A model generated the notes under the pieces. The model was given only the letters and a program-made list of their open reading frames with translations. It did no database searches and had not been told where the DNA came from. Position numbers and translations under genes: made by a program. From Bacillus sp. THAF10 (GTDB lineage: Bacteria; Bacillota; Bacilli; Bacillales; Bacillaceae_I), in assembly GCF_009363695.1 (NCBI RefSeq), contig NZ_CP045403.1, forward strand, positions 2,956,001-3,020,000: a DNA stretch of 64,000 nt, in the 5' to 3' direction. Shown here piece by piece: positions 8,769-17,417 of this stretch. How positions within the stretch are numbered: the first letter of the stretch is position 1; each line of letters starts with the position of its first letter.

Positions 8769-8825
8769 TTACCACCACGGGGGAAAGTTAGTCCAGAGAG
8801 GTCCTAACCCTTTAAGTAGCCACAT
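8769..8825 (-). CDS. Putative speD leader peptide (18 aa, Trp/Pro-rich)
   Basis: An ATG about 21 bases after the predicted speD transcript start opens an 18-codon frame, MWLLKGLGPLWTNFPPWW, ending in TAA 66 bases before speD. Four of 18 residues are Trp and three are Pro, and the frame ends Pro-Pro-Trp-Trp-stop. A short stem (GTTAG/CTAAC) lies within it. The ribosome binding site is weak, so translation is unproven. Composition and position are those of regulatory leader peptides. No known family is recognised. Confidence 0.4.
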   Translation of the reverse strand: MWLLKGLGPLWTNFPPWW

Positions 8826-8852
8826 TATCGTTTCAAGAAGTTCACGAAAAAT

Positions 8853-8881
8853 AGTATACTTGTTATTTTTTAGTTTTGCAA
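8853..8881 (-). promoter_or_regulatory. Sigma-A promoter of speD
   Basis: TTGCAA (8876-8881), a 17-base spacer and TATACT (8853-8858) on the minus strand. The predicted start, near 8846, gives a leader of about 145 bases before speD. Confidence 0.75.
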
Positions 8882-8960
8882 CAGGCATTTTTGACTTTTT
8901 TTCTTGCAAAATTTACATGTTGGTGTCGAATAGTTCAAAAGAAGGCATTATGTATTAATC

Positions 8961-9090
8961 GCAATTGATTTCCACAAAAGGCTTCTTTTCCTTGAGGCGG
9001 CCTTGAGCCTCCTCTTGCTGCGCCCTGTGTGGTCTCAAGCCTGTCGCTAAGTTCCCTAAGGAGTCTATGCCTTTTGCTCCAATTTTTAGC
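8961..9090 (+). repeat. Palindromic repeat family 1, copy C
   Basis: A degenerate copy between the speD promoter and the gapB terminator. It keeps GATTTCC.CAAAAGGC, GAGCCTCCTC, GTGTGGTCTCAAGCC and AAGGAGTCTATGCCTTTTGC. The terminal inverted repeats are eroded. Confidence 0.75.
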
Positions 9091-9097
9091 TTGAGAA

Positions 9098-9140
9098 CAA
9101 AAAAAAACAGGGAGGAAAATTCTTTATTTCCCTCCCTGTT
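9098..9140 (-). terminator. gapB terminator
   Basis: Stem AACAGGGAGG(AAA)/(TTT)CCCTCCCTGTT, followed by a run of nine T on the minus strand. Confidence 0.9.
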
Positions 9141-9155
9141 CACTATCTTTTTCTA

Positions 9156-10187
9156 TTAACCTGCCATTACTTCGTTGGATTCTGCCATTTTTTCAGCTAC
9201 ATAGTTTACTAGGTCTACTACGCGGCAAGAATAACCCCACTCATTGTCATACCAAGCAAGAACTTTTACTTTTGTTTCTCCCATTACCATCGTGGATAGT
9301 CCATCAACGATCGCAGAATGTGGGTTTGTGTTAAAGTCTACAGAAACTAATGGTTCCATAGTAACACTTAATACGCCGTCCATAGAGCCAATCGCTGCTG
9401 CTTGAAATGCATCATTTACTTCTTCTGCGGTTACTGGTTTTTTCAAATCGACAACAAGGTCAACAAGTGAAACATTTGGTGTTGGAACACGCAGTGCCAT
9501 CCCATGCAACTTCCCTTTTAGGTGAGGAAGTACAAGAGATAATGCTTTTGCTGCACCTGTTGAAGTAGGGATTATCGATTGTGCACAAGCTCTTGCACGG
9601 CGAAGGTCCTTATGCGGATTGTCAATATTTTTTTGATCATTTGTATAGGCATGAACCGTTGTCATTAGACCGTTTTCAATTCCGAATTGTTGATCTAACA
9701 CTTTTACAACTGGTGCAAGACAATTCGTTGTACATGACGCGTTAGAAATGACAAAGTGTTGACTCATATCCAGCACTTCTTCATTTACACCCATCACGAT
9801 GGTAACATCTTCATTTTTCCCCGGTGCTGTGAGCACCACACGCTTTGCTCCTGCTTGCAGATGAAGTGCTGCTTTGTCACGAGAATTAAATTTTCCAGTT
9901 GCTTCGATTACAATGTCTATATTCATTTCTTTCCATGGAAGCTCTTCAGGATTACGGTTATTTACCAATTGTATGCGCTTACCATTTACGATTAAAGAAT
10001 CGTCTTGTGCATATACATCGGCATCGAAGCGACCATGGTTAGTGTCATATTTTATAAGGTGAGCTAATGTTTCTGCAGGGTAGCTCGCATTGATTGCAAC
10101 AATATCCATTCCATCTTCCTGGATGGCACGTCTAAATACCATTCTCCCTATACGTCCAAATCCATTAATTGCAACCTTTGCCTTCAT
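9156..10187 (-). CDS. gapB: Glyceraldehyde-3-phosphate dehydrogenase, gluconeogenic (GapB type)
   Basis: A 343-residue GAPDH with NAD(P)-binding INGFGRIGR at the N-terminus, catalytic Cys in ISNASCTTNCLAP, and the usual WYDNEWGYS near the C-terminus. GapB enzymes prefer NADP and work in the gluconeogenic direction. The assignment to GapB rests on the location next to speD and coaE and on the CcpN-type operators in its promoter. The ATG at 10187 follows GGGG at 7 bases; an upstream in-frame extension to 10241 covers promoter sequence and is rejected. Confidence 0.95.
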   Translation of the reverse strand: MKAKVAINGFGRIGRMVFRRAIQEDGMDIVAINASYPAETLAHLIKYDTNHGRFDADVYAQDDSLIVNGKRIQLVNNRNPEELPWKEMNIDIVIEATGKFNSRDKAALHLQAGAKRVVLTAPGKNEDVTIVMGVNEEVLDMSQHFVISNASCTTNCLAPVVKVLDQQFGIENGLMTTVHAYTNDQKNIDNPHKDLRRARACAQSIIPTSTGAAKALSLVLPHLKGKLHGMALRVPTPNVSLVDLVVDLKKPVTAEEVNDAFQAAAIGSMDGVLSVTMEPLVSVDFNTNPHSAIVDGLSTMVMGETKVKVLAWYDNEWGYSCRVVDLVNYVAEKMAESNEVMAG

Positions 10188-10209
10188 GTCAATTCCCCTT
10201 TTCTGTATA

Positions 10210-10254
10210 TATGTTATACTTATTGTTGTATTATCCTGCAATTAGTATAACATA
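10210..10254 (-). promoter_or_regulatory. gapB promoter with two CcpN-type operator boxes
   Basis: Two copies of TATGTTATACT in opposite orientation lie at 10210-10220 (plus strand) and 10244-10254 (minus strand). Both fit the CcpN box TRTGHYATAYW at every position. The promoter -35 TTGCAG (10236-10241) and -10 TATAAC (10213-10218) have a 17-base spacer; the downstream box covers the -10. This predicts repression of gapB under glycolytic conditions. Confidence 0.75.
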
Positions 10255-10299
10255 ATTAAATTCTATATGTCATCCAAAAAATAAAAAAAGGGCACATCC

Positions 10300-10902
10300 C
10301 TATATTTGGATATGCCAATCTTTTAAAATTTGCTGAAGTTGTTTTTCCGTATGATGAATGGAGCCATTATTATCAATAACAGCATGGGCTAATTTTACTT
10401 TTTCCTTTAAAGGCATCTGAGACCGAATTCGATCCAGTGCTTCTTTTTCCGTTAGATCATTTCGCTTCATCAGGCGATCTAGTTGGTTTGTTTCATTAAC
10501 AAAAACCAGTAAGATTTTATCTACTAGGTGCGTAAGCTTGCTTTCAAATAATAATGGAATATCCATGACCACTGCTTGATGACCGTTTTCTATGTACGAA
10601 GCAGTTTGATCTATCATACTCTTCCTTATTGCAGGATGCATAATGCTGTTGAGTTTTTCTCGTTTTTCCTGATTTTGAAAAATAATACTTCCAAGCTTAG
10701 GTCGATTCAGCGTTTTATCGCTGTTAAGGATGTCTTCCCCGAATTCCTGAACTAGCTTTTTATATGTATTTGTCCCTATTTCCACTACTTCGCGAGCGAC
10801 TAGGTCTGCATCAACAATAGGAATTCTCATGTCCTTTAACATCGTAGCTACCGTGCTTTTTCCGCTTGAAATCCCGCCTGTAAGGCCAATGATTGTTGGC
10901 AT
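10300..10902 (-). CDS. coaE: Dephospho-CoA kinase
   Basis: Last step of coenzyme A synthesis: ATP-dependent phosphorylation of dephospho-CoA. 200 residues with P-loop GLTGGISSGKS (residues 6-16), then DADLVAREVV and VMDIPLLFESKL typical of CoaE. Two upstream in-frame ATGs exist; the one at 10902, 7 bases after AGGAGG, is best placed and gives MPTIIGLTGG. A family 1 repeat lies just upstream, between this gene and ytaF. Confidence 0.96.
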   Translation of the reverse strand: MPTIIGLTGGISSGKSTVATMLKDMRIPIVDADLVAREVVEIGTNTYKKLVQEFGEDILNSDKTLNRPKLGSIIFQNQEKREKLNSIMHPAIRKSMIDQTASYIENGHQAVVMDIPLLFESKLTHLVDKILLVFVNETNQLDRLMKRNDLTEKEALDRIRSQMPLKEKVKLAHAVIDNNGSIHHTEKQLQQILKDWHIQI

Positions 10903-10943
10903 GTCCATCCCTCCTTTGAGATTGTTTATGTCAAGTAGCAAAA

Positions 10944-11070
10944 CTGTTGATTTCCGCAAAAGGCAAAAGCTTTCAGGGGCGACCTTTAGGCTCCTCGGCT
11001 TACTTTAAGAGGTCTCAAGATTGCTGTTTCATCCCCCTCAGGAGTCTACGCCTTTTGCTCCAATCAACAG
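10944..11070 (+). repeat. Palindromic repeat family 1, copy D
   Basis: A 127-bp copy with intact ends CTGTTGATT and AATCAACAG, and internal TTCCGCAAAAGGC and GCCTTTTGCTCC. It lies between ytaF and coaE. Confidence 0.85.
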
Positions 11071-11099
11071 CTATGTTCTACTTAAAAACAACGAATCGG

Positions 11100-11738
11100 T
11101 TAAATTTTTATAATACCAATAACAATCAATAGCACTCCTGGTAAAATGGAGAACTTGCTAATCCAGGATACAGTGGAGAAGATTCTGCCGAGCTTGATCC
11201 CTGTAATCACAAACAAGGAGCTCATGACAGCTACAGAAACGGCCATAATCCCAGGAGAATACCCTAAGAGTGCTGCTCCAATTCCTGCTCCGAATGCATC
11301 CAGTGAGAGCGCAATACCAAGAAAAAAAGCCTCTAACCCGTTTATGGAACCAGAACGGTCAAAGTCAGCTTCTGTTGGTTTTCTGAGGATGTTAATCACC
11401 ACACCGAGCGATTTTATTTCCAAGTTAAACAATATTCTCTCATCTACAGTAATCGATTCTTCTGCAGTTCCTGCTTTAAAGAACTGGTACAGAACCCACA
11501 TGCCTAAAATGATAAGAATACCGCCACCAACCTTCTCTGCAAAAGCAGGCGAGAGAAAATTCATCAGGATCGTGCCAACAGACATAGCAAATAAAAGTGT
11601 AACAGCTGAGCAGCATGCGATGATGCTGATGGATTTGAGCGGCATATGCATTTTCCTTAGGCCGTAAGTCAAACCAACACTAAAGCTATCCAGGCTTACT
11701 GCAAAGGCTAATAGAATCAGTGAGATGTATGGTATCAT
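11100..11738 (-). CDS. ytaF: Sporulation membrane protein YtaF (MntP-like)
   Basis: A 212-residue polytopic membrane protein with about six hydrophobic segments and two internal repeats, FAVSLDSFSVGLTYG (residues 12-26) and IALSLDAFGAGIGAA (about 143-157). The repeated S-L-D pattern is shared with the MntP cation exporter family. In Bacillus ytaF is a sporulation gene. The ATG follows GGAGGAG at a normal distance. Its transported ion is unknown. Confidence 0.9.
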   Translation of the reverse strand: MIPYISLILLAFAVSLDSFSVGLTYGLRKMHMPLKSISIIACCSAVTLLFAMSVGTILMNFLSPAFAEKVGGGILIILGMWVLYQFFKAGTAEESITVDERILFNLEIKSLGVVINILRKPTEADFDRSGSINGLEAFFLGIALSLDAFGAGIGAALLGYSPGIMAVSVAVMSSLFVITGIKLGRIFSTVSWISKFSILPGVLLIVIGIIKI

Positions 11739-11805
11739 CTAAGCTCCTCCCTAACTATCACTACGATAGTATATGGCAGGAGCCCATTCGATGTGTGTGA
11801 AAGTT

Positions 11806-12633
11806 TTATTTAGGCTGGCAAGTTGGACAGGTATGCGTTCCTCTTCCTGCTACCACCGTTTTTTCAATAGCATTGCCACATTTTCTACAAGGCTCTCCTT
11901 TGCGTCCGTACACATAAAGCTCGAGCTGAAACATGCCAATTTGCCCTTGGGAGTTAACATAGGAGCGGATGGTGCTTCCACCCTTTTCGACTGCCTCTTG
12001 CAATGTTAGGACAATTTCCTTTTGCAGCTTTTCTAGCTCTTCCTCCGTCAGGTGTTTCCCAATTCGTTCAGGGTGAATTCCTGCCCGAAAAAGTGCTTCA
12101 TCCACATAGATATTGCCAAGTCCTACCACGATAGTTTGATCAAGAAGAGCAGCTTTAATGTTTCTATTTGTTTTTGCAAGCCGTTCCTTAAGCAACGCAA
12201 GAGTAAAAGTCTCATCAAATGGTTCAGGCCCCAGACCTACGAGTGATTTTGCAGTAAATTCCTTCCCTTTTTCATAAAGGTGTAAGGTACCGAACTTACG
12301 AACATCCTGATAGCGCAGCTCTGTACCATCTTCAAAATAAAAGAAGACATGTGTATGTTTATTAGAAGGATCTTCCTTTTGAAACAAACCATACTTTCCT
12401 TCCATTCTGAGATGGGAAACCATGCAATAATGATTTGTGTAAAATAGCAGAAACTTCCCTCTTCTGCCGATTTCAAGTATCTCTTGTCCAATGAGCATCT
12501 GTTCAAAAATGGCGGCGTCATCTGGTTCTTTGATCATTTTTGGCCAAAGGACTTTTACTTCTTTGATTTTTTTTCCTTGTACAAGGTGTACCAACGTCTT
12601 TCTCACTGTTTCGACCTCTGGAAGTTCTGGCAT
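11806..12633 (-). CDS. mutM: Formamidopyrimidine-DNA glycosylase
   Basis: A base excision repair glycosylase/AP lyase that removes 8-oxoguanine and Fapy lesions. It starts MPELPEVETVRKTL: after Met removal the new N-terminal Pro is the nucleophile and Glu2 assists. The C-terminus carries the zinc finger CRKCG...CPTCQ, and Lys in VEKGGSTIRSYVNS is the helix-two-turns region. The ATG at 12633 is chosen over the GTG at 12642 because Pro must be residue 2. It follows polA by 19 bases and is probably co-transcribed with it. Confidence 0.97.
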   Translation of the reverse strand: MPELPEVETVRKTLVHLVQGKKIKEVKVLWPKMIKEPDDAAIFEQMLIGQEILEIGRRGKFLLFYTNHYCMVSHLRMEGKYGLFQKEDPSNKHTHVFFYFEDGTELRYQDVRKFGTLHLYEKGKEFTAKSLVGLGPEPFDETFTLALLKERLAKTNRNIKAALLDQTIVVGLGNIYVDEALFRAGIHPERIGKHLTEEELEKLQKEIVLTLQEAVEKGGSTIRSYVNSQGQIGMFQLELYVYGRKGEPCRKCGNAIEKTVVAGRGTHTCPTCQPK

Positions 12634-12652
12634 CCGTGACACCTCCTGCCAT

Positions 12653-15283
12653 CTATTTAGCGTCGTACCATGTGGAACCGTAGGAGTAATCTACCTTCAG
12701 CGGTACCTTTAATTCCACTGCTTGTTCCATTACTTCAGGCACTATTTTTTTGAGCTTTTCCACTTCCTCTTGTGGTGCTTCAAAAACAAGTTCATCGTGT
12801 ACTTGCAGCAGCAGATTTGCTTTCATATTTTCCTTTTCCAATCTCTCAGCCATGCGAATCATCGCCACTTTAATAATATCCGCAGCGCTTCCCTGTATTG
12901 GGGTATTCATTGCCGTTCGTTCGGCAAAGCTACGCAAATTAAAGTTGCTGCTTGTAATTTCTGGTAAATACCTGCGTCGATGTAAAAGGGTGGTTACATA
13001 TCCTTTATCCTTAGCTTCCCTGACGCTCTCTTCCATATACTCTTTTACCCCAGGGAAGCTTTCAAGGTATCGGTCAATAAAGGTTTTGGCGTCTTTTCTA
13101 GTAATCCCCAAACTTTGGGAAAGTCCATAATCACTGATGCCATAAACAATTCCAAAATTAACTGCTTTAGCTTGACGTCGCATATTCGACGTTACTTCAT
13201 CCTTTGAAACATGAAACACATCCATGGCGGTTTTTGTATGAATATCAGCGTCTTCTTTAAATGCCTGGATTAGCTTTTCGTCATTTGCGATATGAGCGAG
13301 TACACGAAGCTCAATTTGGGAATAGTCTGCAGCAAAAATGAGCCAGTCCTCATTGGAGGGAATAAACGCCTCTCTGATTTTTCTGCCTTCCTCAAGACGG
13401 ATAGGAATGTTTTGTAAATTCGGGTCAATGGAGCTTAGTCTTCCTGTCTGTGTTAATACTTGATTAAAGCGGGTATGAATTTTGTTTGTGTTGGTATGAA
13501 TAACCTTAAGCAAGCCCTCGATGTAGGTAGACTTCAATTTTCCAAGCTGGCGATAATGTAAGATTTGCTGAATGATTTCATGTTTATCTGCTAGCTTTTC
13601 CAAAACATCTGCTGAGGTTGAATAGCCTGTTTTTGTTTTTTTGACTGGCGGCAGCTCCAGCTTTTCAAAAAGAATAACGCCTAGCTGCTTCGGAGAATTG
13701 ATATTAAACGGCTCACCAGCAAGCTCATGAATTTTCTGCTCTATTTCGTCCAGTTTTTCAGAAAGGTCCTTGCCCATCTCTTCTAAGCGATCTTTGTCCA
13801 CCTTGATTCCCATGGCTTCCATTTCAGCTAACACTAGGGACAGTGGCATCTCAAGCTCTTCAAATAGCTCTAGCTGCTCGTTATCCTTTAATTCATGTAT
13901 AAAGTTCTCCTTCATTTCCTGCATGGCCAGGGTTTTACGAACAAGGTGATTGGCTACCTTATCCTGATCAGGAATCGACCGCTTTGCCCCTTTTCCGTAT
14001 ACTGCTTCATCTGTCTCAATTTGATAGTATCCTTGCTTTCTAGCAATGTCTGCAAGATCCGCAGATGTTTCTGAAGGATTTACAATGTAGGAAGCGATTA
14101 TTAAGTCAAAATCAATTCCATTCAACTCAATTCCCTTCCATTTCAATGCCACGATTGCCCGTTTGGCATCAAAGACCGCTTTCTTTTTCTTTGCATCCGC
14201 TGCAAAAGATGCAAATGCTTCCGATTTTAAGGCAACCTCTGTTGGGATAAAGTAGTTTCCTGTTTCATTCACAAGGGCAACACCTTGAATATCGGCTCGG
14301 TGATAGTTTTCGTCAAGCACCTCCACCAACAGGAAGTTTTCCTTGGCAAAATGCTCTTCTTTTACCTCTTCTAACACATCAAATTTAATGTCTTCTAAAT
14401 CCTCTGTTACTTCTTCATCCGTTTCACCAAGCTTGTCCAGTAAGGAATTAAAGCTCAGTTCTTTAAAAATAGAGATTACTTTTTTAGCATCATAGCCATC
14501 ATAGGTTAAATCATCCACTGCTATGCTGATCGGAGCTTCCGTCATGATTGTCGCTAGCTCCTTACTCATGATAGCCTGCTCTTTGTTCTCCTCTAGCTTT
14601 TCTTTCAGTTTTTTGCCGCTAACACTGTCAATCGATTCTAAGAGGGTTTCAATGGTACCAAATTCTTTTAGAAGCTTGATAGCTGTTTTTTCACCAACCC
14701 CAGGAACCCCAGGGATATTATCAGAGCTATCCCCCATTAGACCCTTCATATCAATGATTTGATCAACATTTAAGCCGTATTTCTCCTGAATAAAAGAAGG
14801 TGTATAGGAATCCACATCCGTAATCCCTTTTTTTGTAATATCAATAGTAATTTTATCTGAGGCAAGCTGAGTTAAGTCTTTGTCGCCAGAGATAATTTTT
14901 ACGACAAAATCATCTTGTGCTGCTTGTTTCGCGAGCGTTCCGATGATATCGTCTGCTTCATAATTTTCCAGCTCATAGCGCTTAATATTGTAGGCGTCCA
15001 GCAGCTCGCGTAGGAAAGAAAATTGTTCAGATAACTCTGGAGGAGTCTTTTGGCGACCACCCTTGTACTCACCAAATGTTTTATGGCGAAAGGTAGTTTT
15101 CCCAGCATCAAAGGCTACGAGCATATGAGTAGGCTTCTCTTCCTCTAAAATTCGCATTAGAATCATCGTAAAACCATAAATGGCATTGGTATGTATGCCT
15201 TTTTCATTGCTAAGGAGCGGTAAGGCAAAAAACGCACGATAGGCGATTGAGTTTCCATCAATTAACACTAATTTATTCGACAA
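12653..15283 (-). CDS. polA: DNA polymerase I
   Basis: An 876-residue family A polymerase. The N-terminal 5'-3' nuclease domain (KLVLIDGNSIAYRAFFALP; MKGLMGDSSDNIPGVPGVGEKTA) is followed by a 3'-5' exonuclease-like domain and the polymerase. Motif A is DYSQIELRVLAHI, motif B RRQAKAVNFGIVYGIS and motif C LLQVHDELVFEAP. The middle domain lacks the DxE metal ligands (VEVLDE), so proofreading is probably absent, as in other bacilli. The start is TTG 15283, 8 bases after AGGAGG; the upstream extension to 15340 is not supported. Confidence 0.97.
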   Translation of the reverse strand: MSNKLVLIDGNSIAYRAFFALPLLSNEKGIHTNAIYGFTMILMRILEEEKPTHMLVAFDAGKTTFRHKTFGEYKGGRQKTPPELSEQFSFLRELLDAYNIKRYELENYEADDIIGTLAKQAAQDDFVVKIISGDKDLTQLASDKITIDITKKGITDVDSYTPSFIQEKYGLNVDQIIDMKGLMGDSSDNIPGVPGVGEKTAIKLLKEFGTIETLLESIDSVSGKKLKEKLEENKEQAIMSKELATIMTEAPISIAVDDLTYDGYDAKKVISIFKELSFNSLLDKLGETDEEVTEDLEDIKFDVLEEVKEEHFAKENFLLVEVLDENYHRADIQGVALVNETGNYFIPTEVALKSEAFASFAADAKKKKAVFDAKRAIVALKWKGIELNGIDFDLIIASYIVNPSETSADLADIARKQGYYQIETDEAVYGKGAKRSIPDQDKVANHLVRKTLAMQEMKENFIHELKDNEQLELFEELEMPLSLVLAEMEAMGIKVDKDRLEEMGKDLSEKLDEIEQKIHELAGEPFNINSPKQLGVILFEKLELPPVKKTKTGYSTSADVLEKLADKHEIIQQILHYRQLGKLKSTYIEGLLKVIHTNTNKIHTRFNQVLTQTGRLSSIDPNLQNIPIRLEEGRKIREAFIPSNEDWLIFAADYSQIELRVLAHIANDEKLIQAFKEDADIHTKTAMDVFHVSKDEVTSNMRRQAKAVNFGIVYGISDYGLSQSLGITRKDAKTFIDRYLESFPGVKEYMEESVREAKDKGYVTTLLHRRRYLPEITSSNFNLRSFAERTAMNTPIQGSAADIIKVAMIRMAERLEKENMKANLLLQVHDELVFEAPQEEVEKLKKIVPEVMEQAVELKVPLKVDYSYGSTWYDAK

Positions 15284-15328
15284 AGCAAGCTCCTCCTTAT
15301 AGGGTTCATTTTTATGTATGTATGAAAA

Positions 15329-15393
15329 ATGTAAAGCCACAATCCTCTTTCTATTCTATCATGGATAGGATTAGAAAGAAAAATTGTGGCTCG
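15329..15393 (-). terminator. Long hairpin between hflC and polA
   Basis: GCCACAAT (15336-15343) and ATTGTGGC (15383-15390) enclose further complementary stretches (CTCTTTCTATTC... / ...AGGATTAGAAAGA), giving an extended imperfect stem. On the minus strand it is followed by TTTACATTTTT. It probably ends the hflKC transcript. Confidence 0.6.
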
Positions 15394-15407
15394 AATTATA
15401 GGAACGT

Positions 15408-16334
15408 TTATTCGATTTCGCCCATTAGCAGTTTAGCGTATTCAGAATCAGATGGGAGCACAATGACCGTCTCTCCGTCTATCGTCTTTTTGTAGGATTC
15501 AAGCGTCCGGTAAAGTGCATAGAATTCTGCATCTTTTGAGAAAGCATCATTATAAATTTTAGCTGCCTCTCCTTCACCCTGTCCGACTATTGTTGATGCA
15601 TCCGCTTCTGCCTTTGCAAGCATTTCACGTACTGCTCGATCTGTTTCTGCCATTATCTTATTTTTCTTAGCGTCCCCTCGGGATAAATAATCCTGAGCTG
15701 TGGACTGACGCTCCGAAATCATCCGTGTGAAAACAGATTGTTCATTTTCCGGTGGCAGATCAGTTCTTCTCATTCTAACATCTGTTACAACGACACCGTA
15801 TCCTTCCATCAACGCATTCACTCTTTCCGTTACCCGGTCATTCAGGCTTCCACGAGAGGATTTTTCGTCATTGATGATATCATCATAGTTTAATTGTCCA
15901 AGCTCACTCCGAACTACAGAAAAAACAAACTCGGACATTTTCGTTTCTGCATTTACAATGTTTGCTAGTTCACTGATCATCATTTCAGGATCTGTTACTC
16001 TCCAAACAACATAGTTATCAATGAGCATGCGTTTTTTATCACGAGTGTTAATTTCAGATCCTGCTTCATCATATAGCATCTGATATTTTGGTACGGTTGT
16101 GACCGATTGAATGAATGGTGTTTTTACATTCAGGCCAGGTTCTTCAATAATTTTCACTACTTCACCAAACTGGCGGACTACTTTATATTCTCCTTCTTTT
16201 ACGACAAAAACATTTGCAAGAAACACTCCTAAAAGGATGAGGATGACAACTGCACCCAATCCACCACGAATCATGGTTTTCCACTTAAGATCCGGCTTTT
16301 TGTCCTCAAGATTAATAATGTTTTGATCACTCAT
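15408..16334 (-). CDS. hflC: SPFH-domain protease modulator HflC
   Basis: A 308-residue membrane protein with one N-terminal anchor (about residues 25-45), then a band 7/SPFH domain (VVKEGEYKVVRQFGEVVKIIEEPGLNVKTPF) and a C-terminal Ala/Glu-rich coiled region (VREMLAKAEADASTIVGQGEGEA). With HflK it forms a ring that restrains the FtsH protease. It overlaps hflK by 8 bases and is translationally coupled; start ATG 16334. B. subtilis has no hflKC at this place. Confidence 0.93.
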   Translation of the reverse strand: MSDQNIINLEDKKPDLKWKTMIRGGLGAVVILILLGVFLANVFVVKEGEYKVVRQFGEVVKIIEEPGLNVKTPFIQSVTTVPKYQMLYDEAGSEINTRDKKRMLIDNYVVWRVTDPEMMISELANIVNAETKMSEFVFSVVRSELGQLNYDDIINDEKSSRGSLNDRVTERVNALMEGYGVVVTDVRMRRTDLPPENEQSVFTRMISERQSTAQDYLSRGDAKKNKIMAETDRAVREMLAKAEADASTIVGQGEGEAAKIYNDAFSKDAEFYALYRTLESYKKTIDGETVIVLPSDSEYAKLLMGEIE

Positions 16335-17295
16335 TGTTCCCACTTCCTTCCGTGTTTGCTGGAGGTTTTGGTGCAGGGTTTTCTGTACGAAGTGGGAAAT
16401 ACTTCATGGTATTACCATCGTCATTCATTATATAAATTTCAGCATATGGCAATACTTCTTCCATTGTTTCTAAGATAAGACGTTTTTTTGTTAATTCAGG
16501 GGCGTTAGCATATTCAGTATAAATGGAGTTAAATTTTGCTACATCTCCCCGTGCACGTTCAATTCTTGCGGTCTTTTCCCCTTCTGCTTTGGAGATAATA
16601 GCTGCTTTTTCCCCTTCTGCTTCATTCATGCGTTGATTTTGATATCTTTCTGCTTCATTATTCTTTGTATCTTCCATTTCCCGTGCATCCGTAACATCTG
16701 TAAATGCTTTTCGGACCTCTTCATTTGGTAGCTCTACCTCCTGAAGGTTAACAGAAGTAACAGATATTCCGATATCATACACTTCCATCAAGGAGGTAAG
16801 AAGCTCAAACACTTCTAGTTCTATTTGACCTTTACCGGATGTTAGTGCCTCATCAATTTCTGTGCTTCCAATAATGCTTCGTAGCGATGCAGAGGTTGCG
16901 TTATATAAAACAGCTTGTGGATCTTCTGATTCAAATAAGTATTTGCCTGGGTCACTTATTTTCCACATGACGACCATGTCAGCTAAGACGATGTTTTCAT
17001 CTCCTGTGATCATTTTCGTGTCATTCGTGAATTCGACTACTTTTCCGTCTTTTTCTTCATAGCCGAATTGTAGACTGAAGGTTTCCTTGGACATTTTTTC
17101 TACTTCTTGAATGGGCCATGGCATTTTAAAGTGTAAGCCTGGTTCACTTATCCCCTCTTCCACTTTCCCAAACGTCATGATGACAGCTTGTTCTGATTGA
17201 TCCACTGTGTACCACGACGTTAGCGCAACTGACCCTATGACAGCTGCCAGGAAGATTAAGAAAACTGCTGCATAAATCCGTTTTAAACTCATCAA
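16327..17295 (-). CDS. hflK: SPFH-domain protease modulator HflK
   Basis: A 322-residue partner of HflC with an N-terminal membrane segment (residues 7-27), band 7 domain (YTVDQSEQAVIMTFGKVEEGISEPGLHFKMPWP) and a charged helical region (NNEAERYQNQRMNEAEGEKAAII). The usual long Gly-rich N-terminal region of proteobacterial HflK is absent. The start is TTG 17295 (8 bases from GGGGAG) or ATG 17292 (11 bases). The pair lies between polA and phoR, flanked by a long hairpin and a family 2 repeat. Confidence 0.9.
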   Translation of the reverse strand: MMSLKRIYAAVFLIFLAAVIGSVALTSWYTVDQSEQAVIMTFGKVEEGISEPGLHFKMPWPIQEVEKMSKETFSLQFGYEEKDGKVVEFTNDTKMITGDENIVLADMVVMWKISDPGKYLFESEDPQAVLYNATSASLRSIIGSTEIDEALTSGKGQIELEVFELLTSLMEVYDIGISVTSVNLQEVELPNEEVRKAFTDVTDAREMEDTKNNEAERYQNQRMNEAEGEKAAIISKAEGEKTARIERARGDVAKFNSIYTEYANAPELTKKRLILETMEEVLPYAEIYIMNDDGNTMKYFPLRTENPAPKPPANTEGSGNNE

Positions 17296-17417
17296 GTTGT
17301 ACTCTCCCCTTTTTTTATTCTCAGTTAATTCTTACGCTTTAAAAAGGGAAAAGTTTCACCAATCACACAATTAAAGGCTGTTTTGGTCATTTTGTTGCTG
17401 CTTGCGAATGAATTGGT

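Noticed and set aside
8703..8850. SAM riboswitch upstream of speD
   Set aside because: The leader lacks the conserved cores of known SAM riboswitches and has no terminator before speD; the short reading frame explains it better.
8955..9143. 62-codon minus-strand frame between speD and gapB
   Set aside because: It covers repeat copy C and the gapB terminator; no supporting signals.
11146..11667. 173-codon plus-strand frame opposite ytaF
   Set aside because: Antisense shadow of a well-supported membrane protein gene; its composition follows from the complementary strand and it lacks a start signal.
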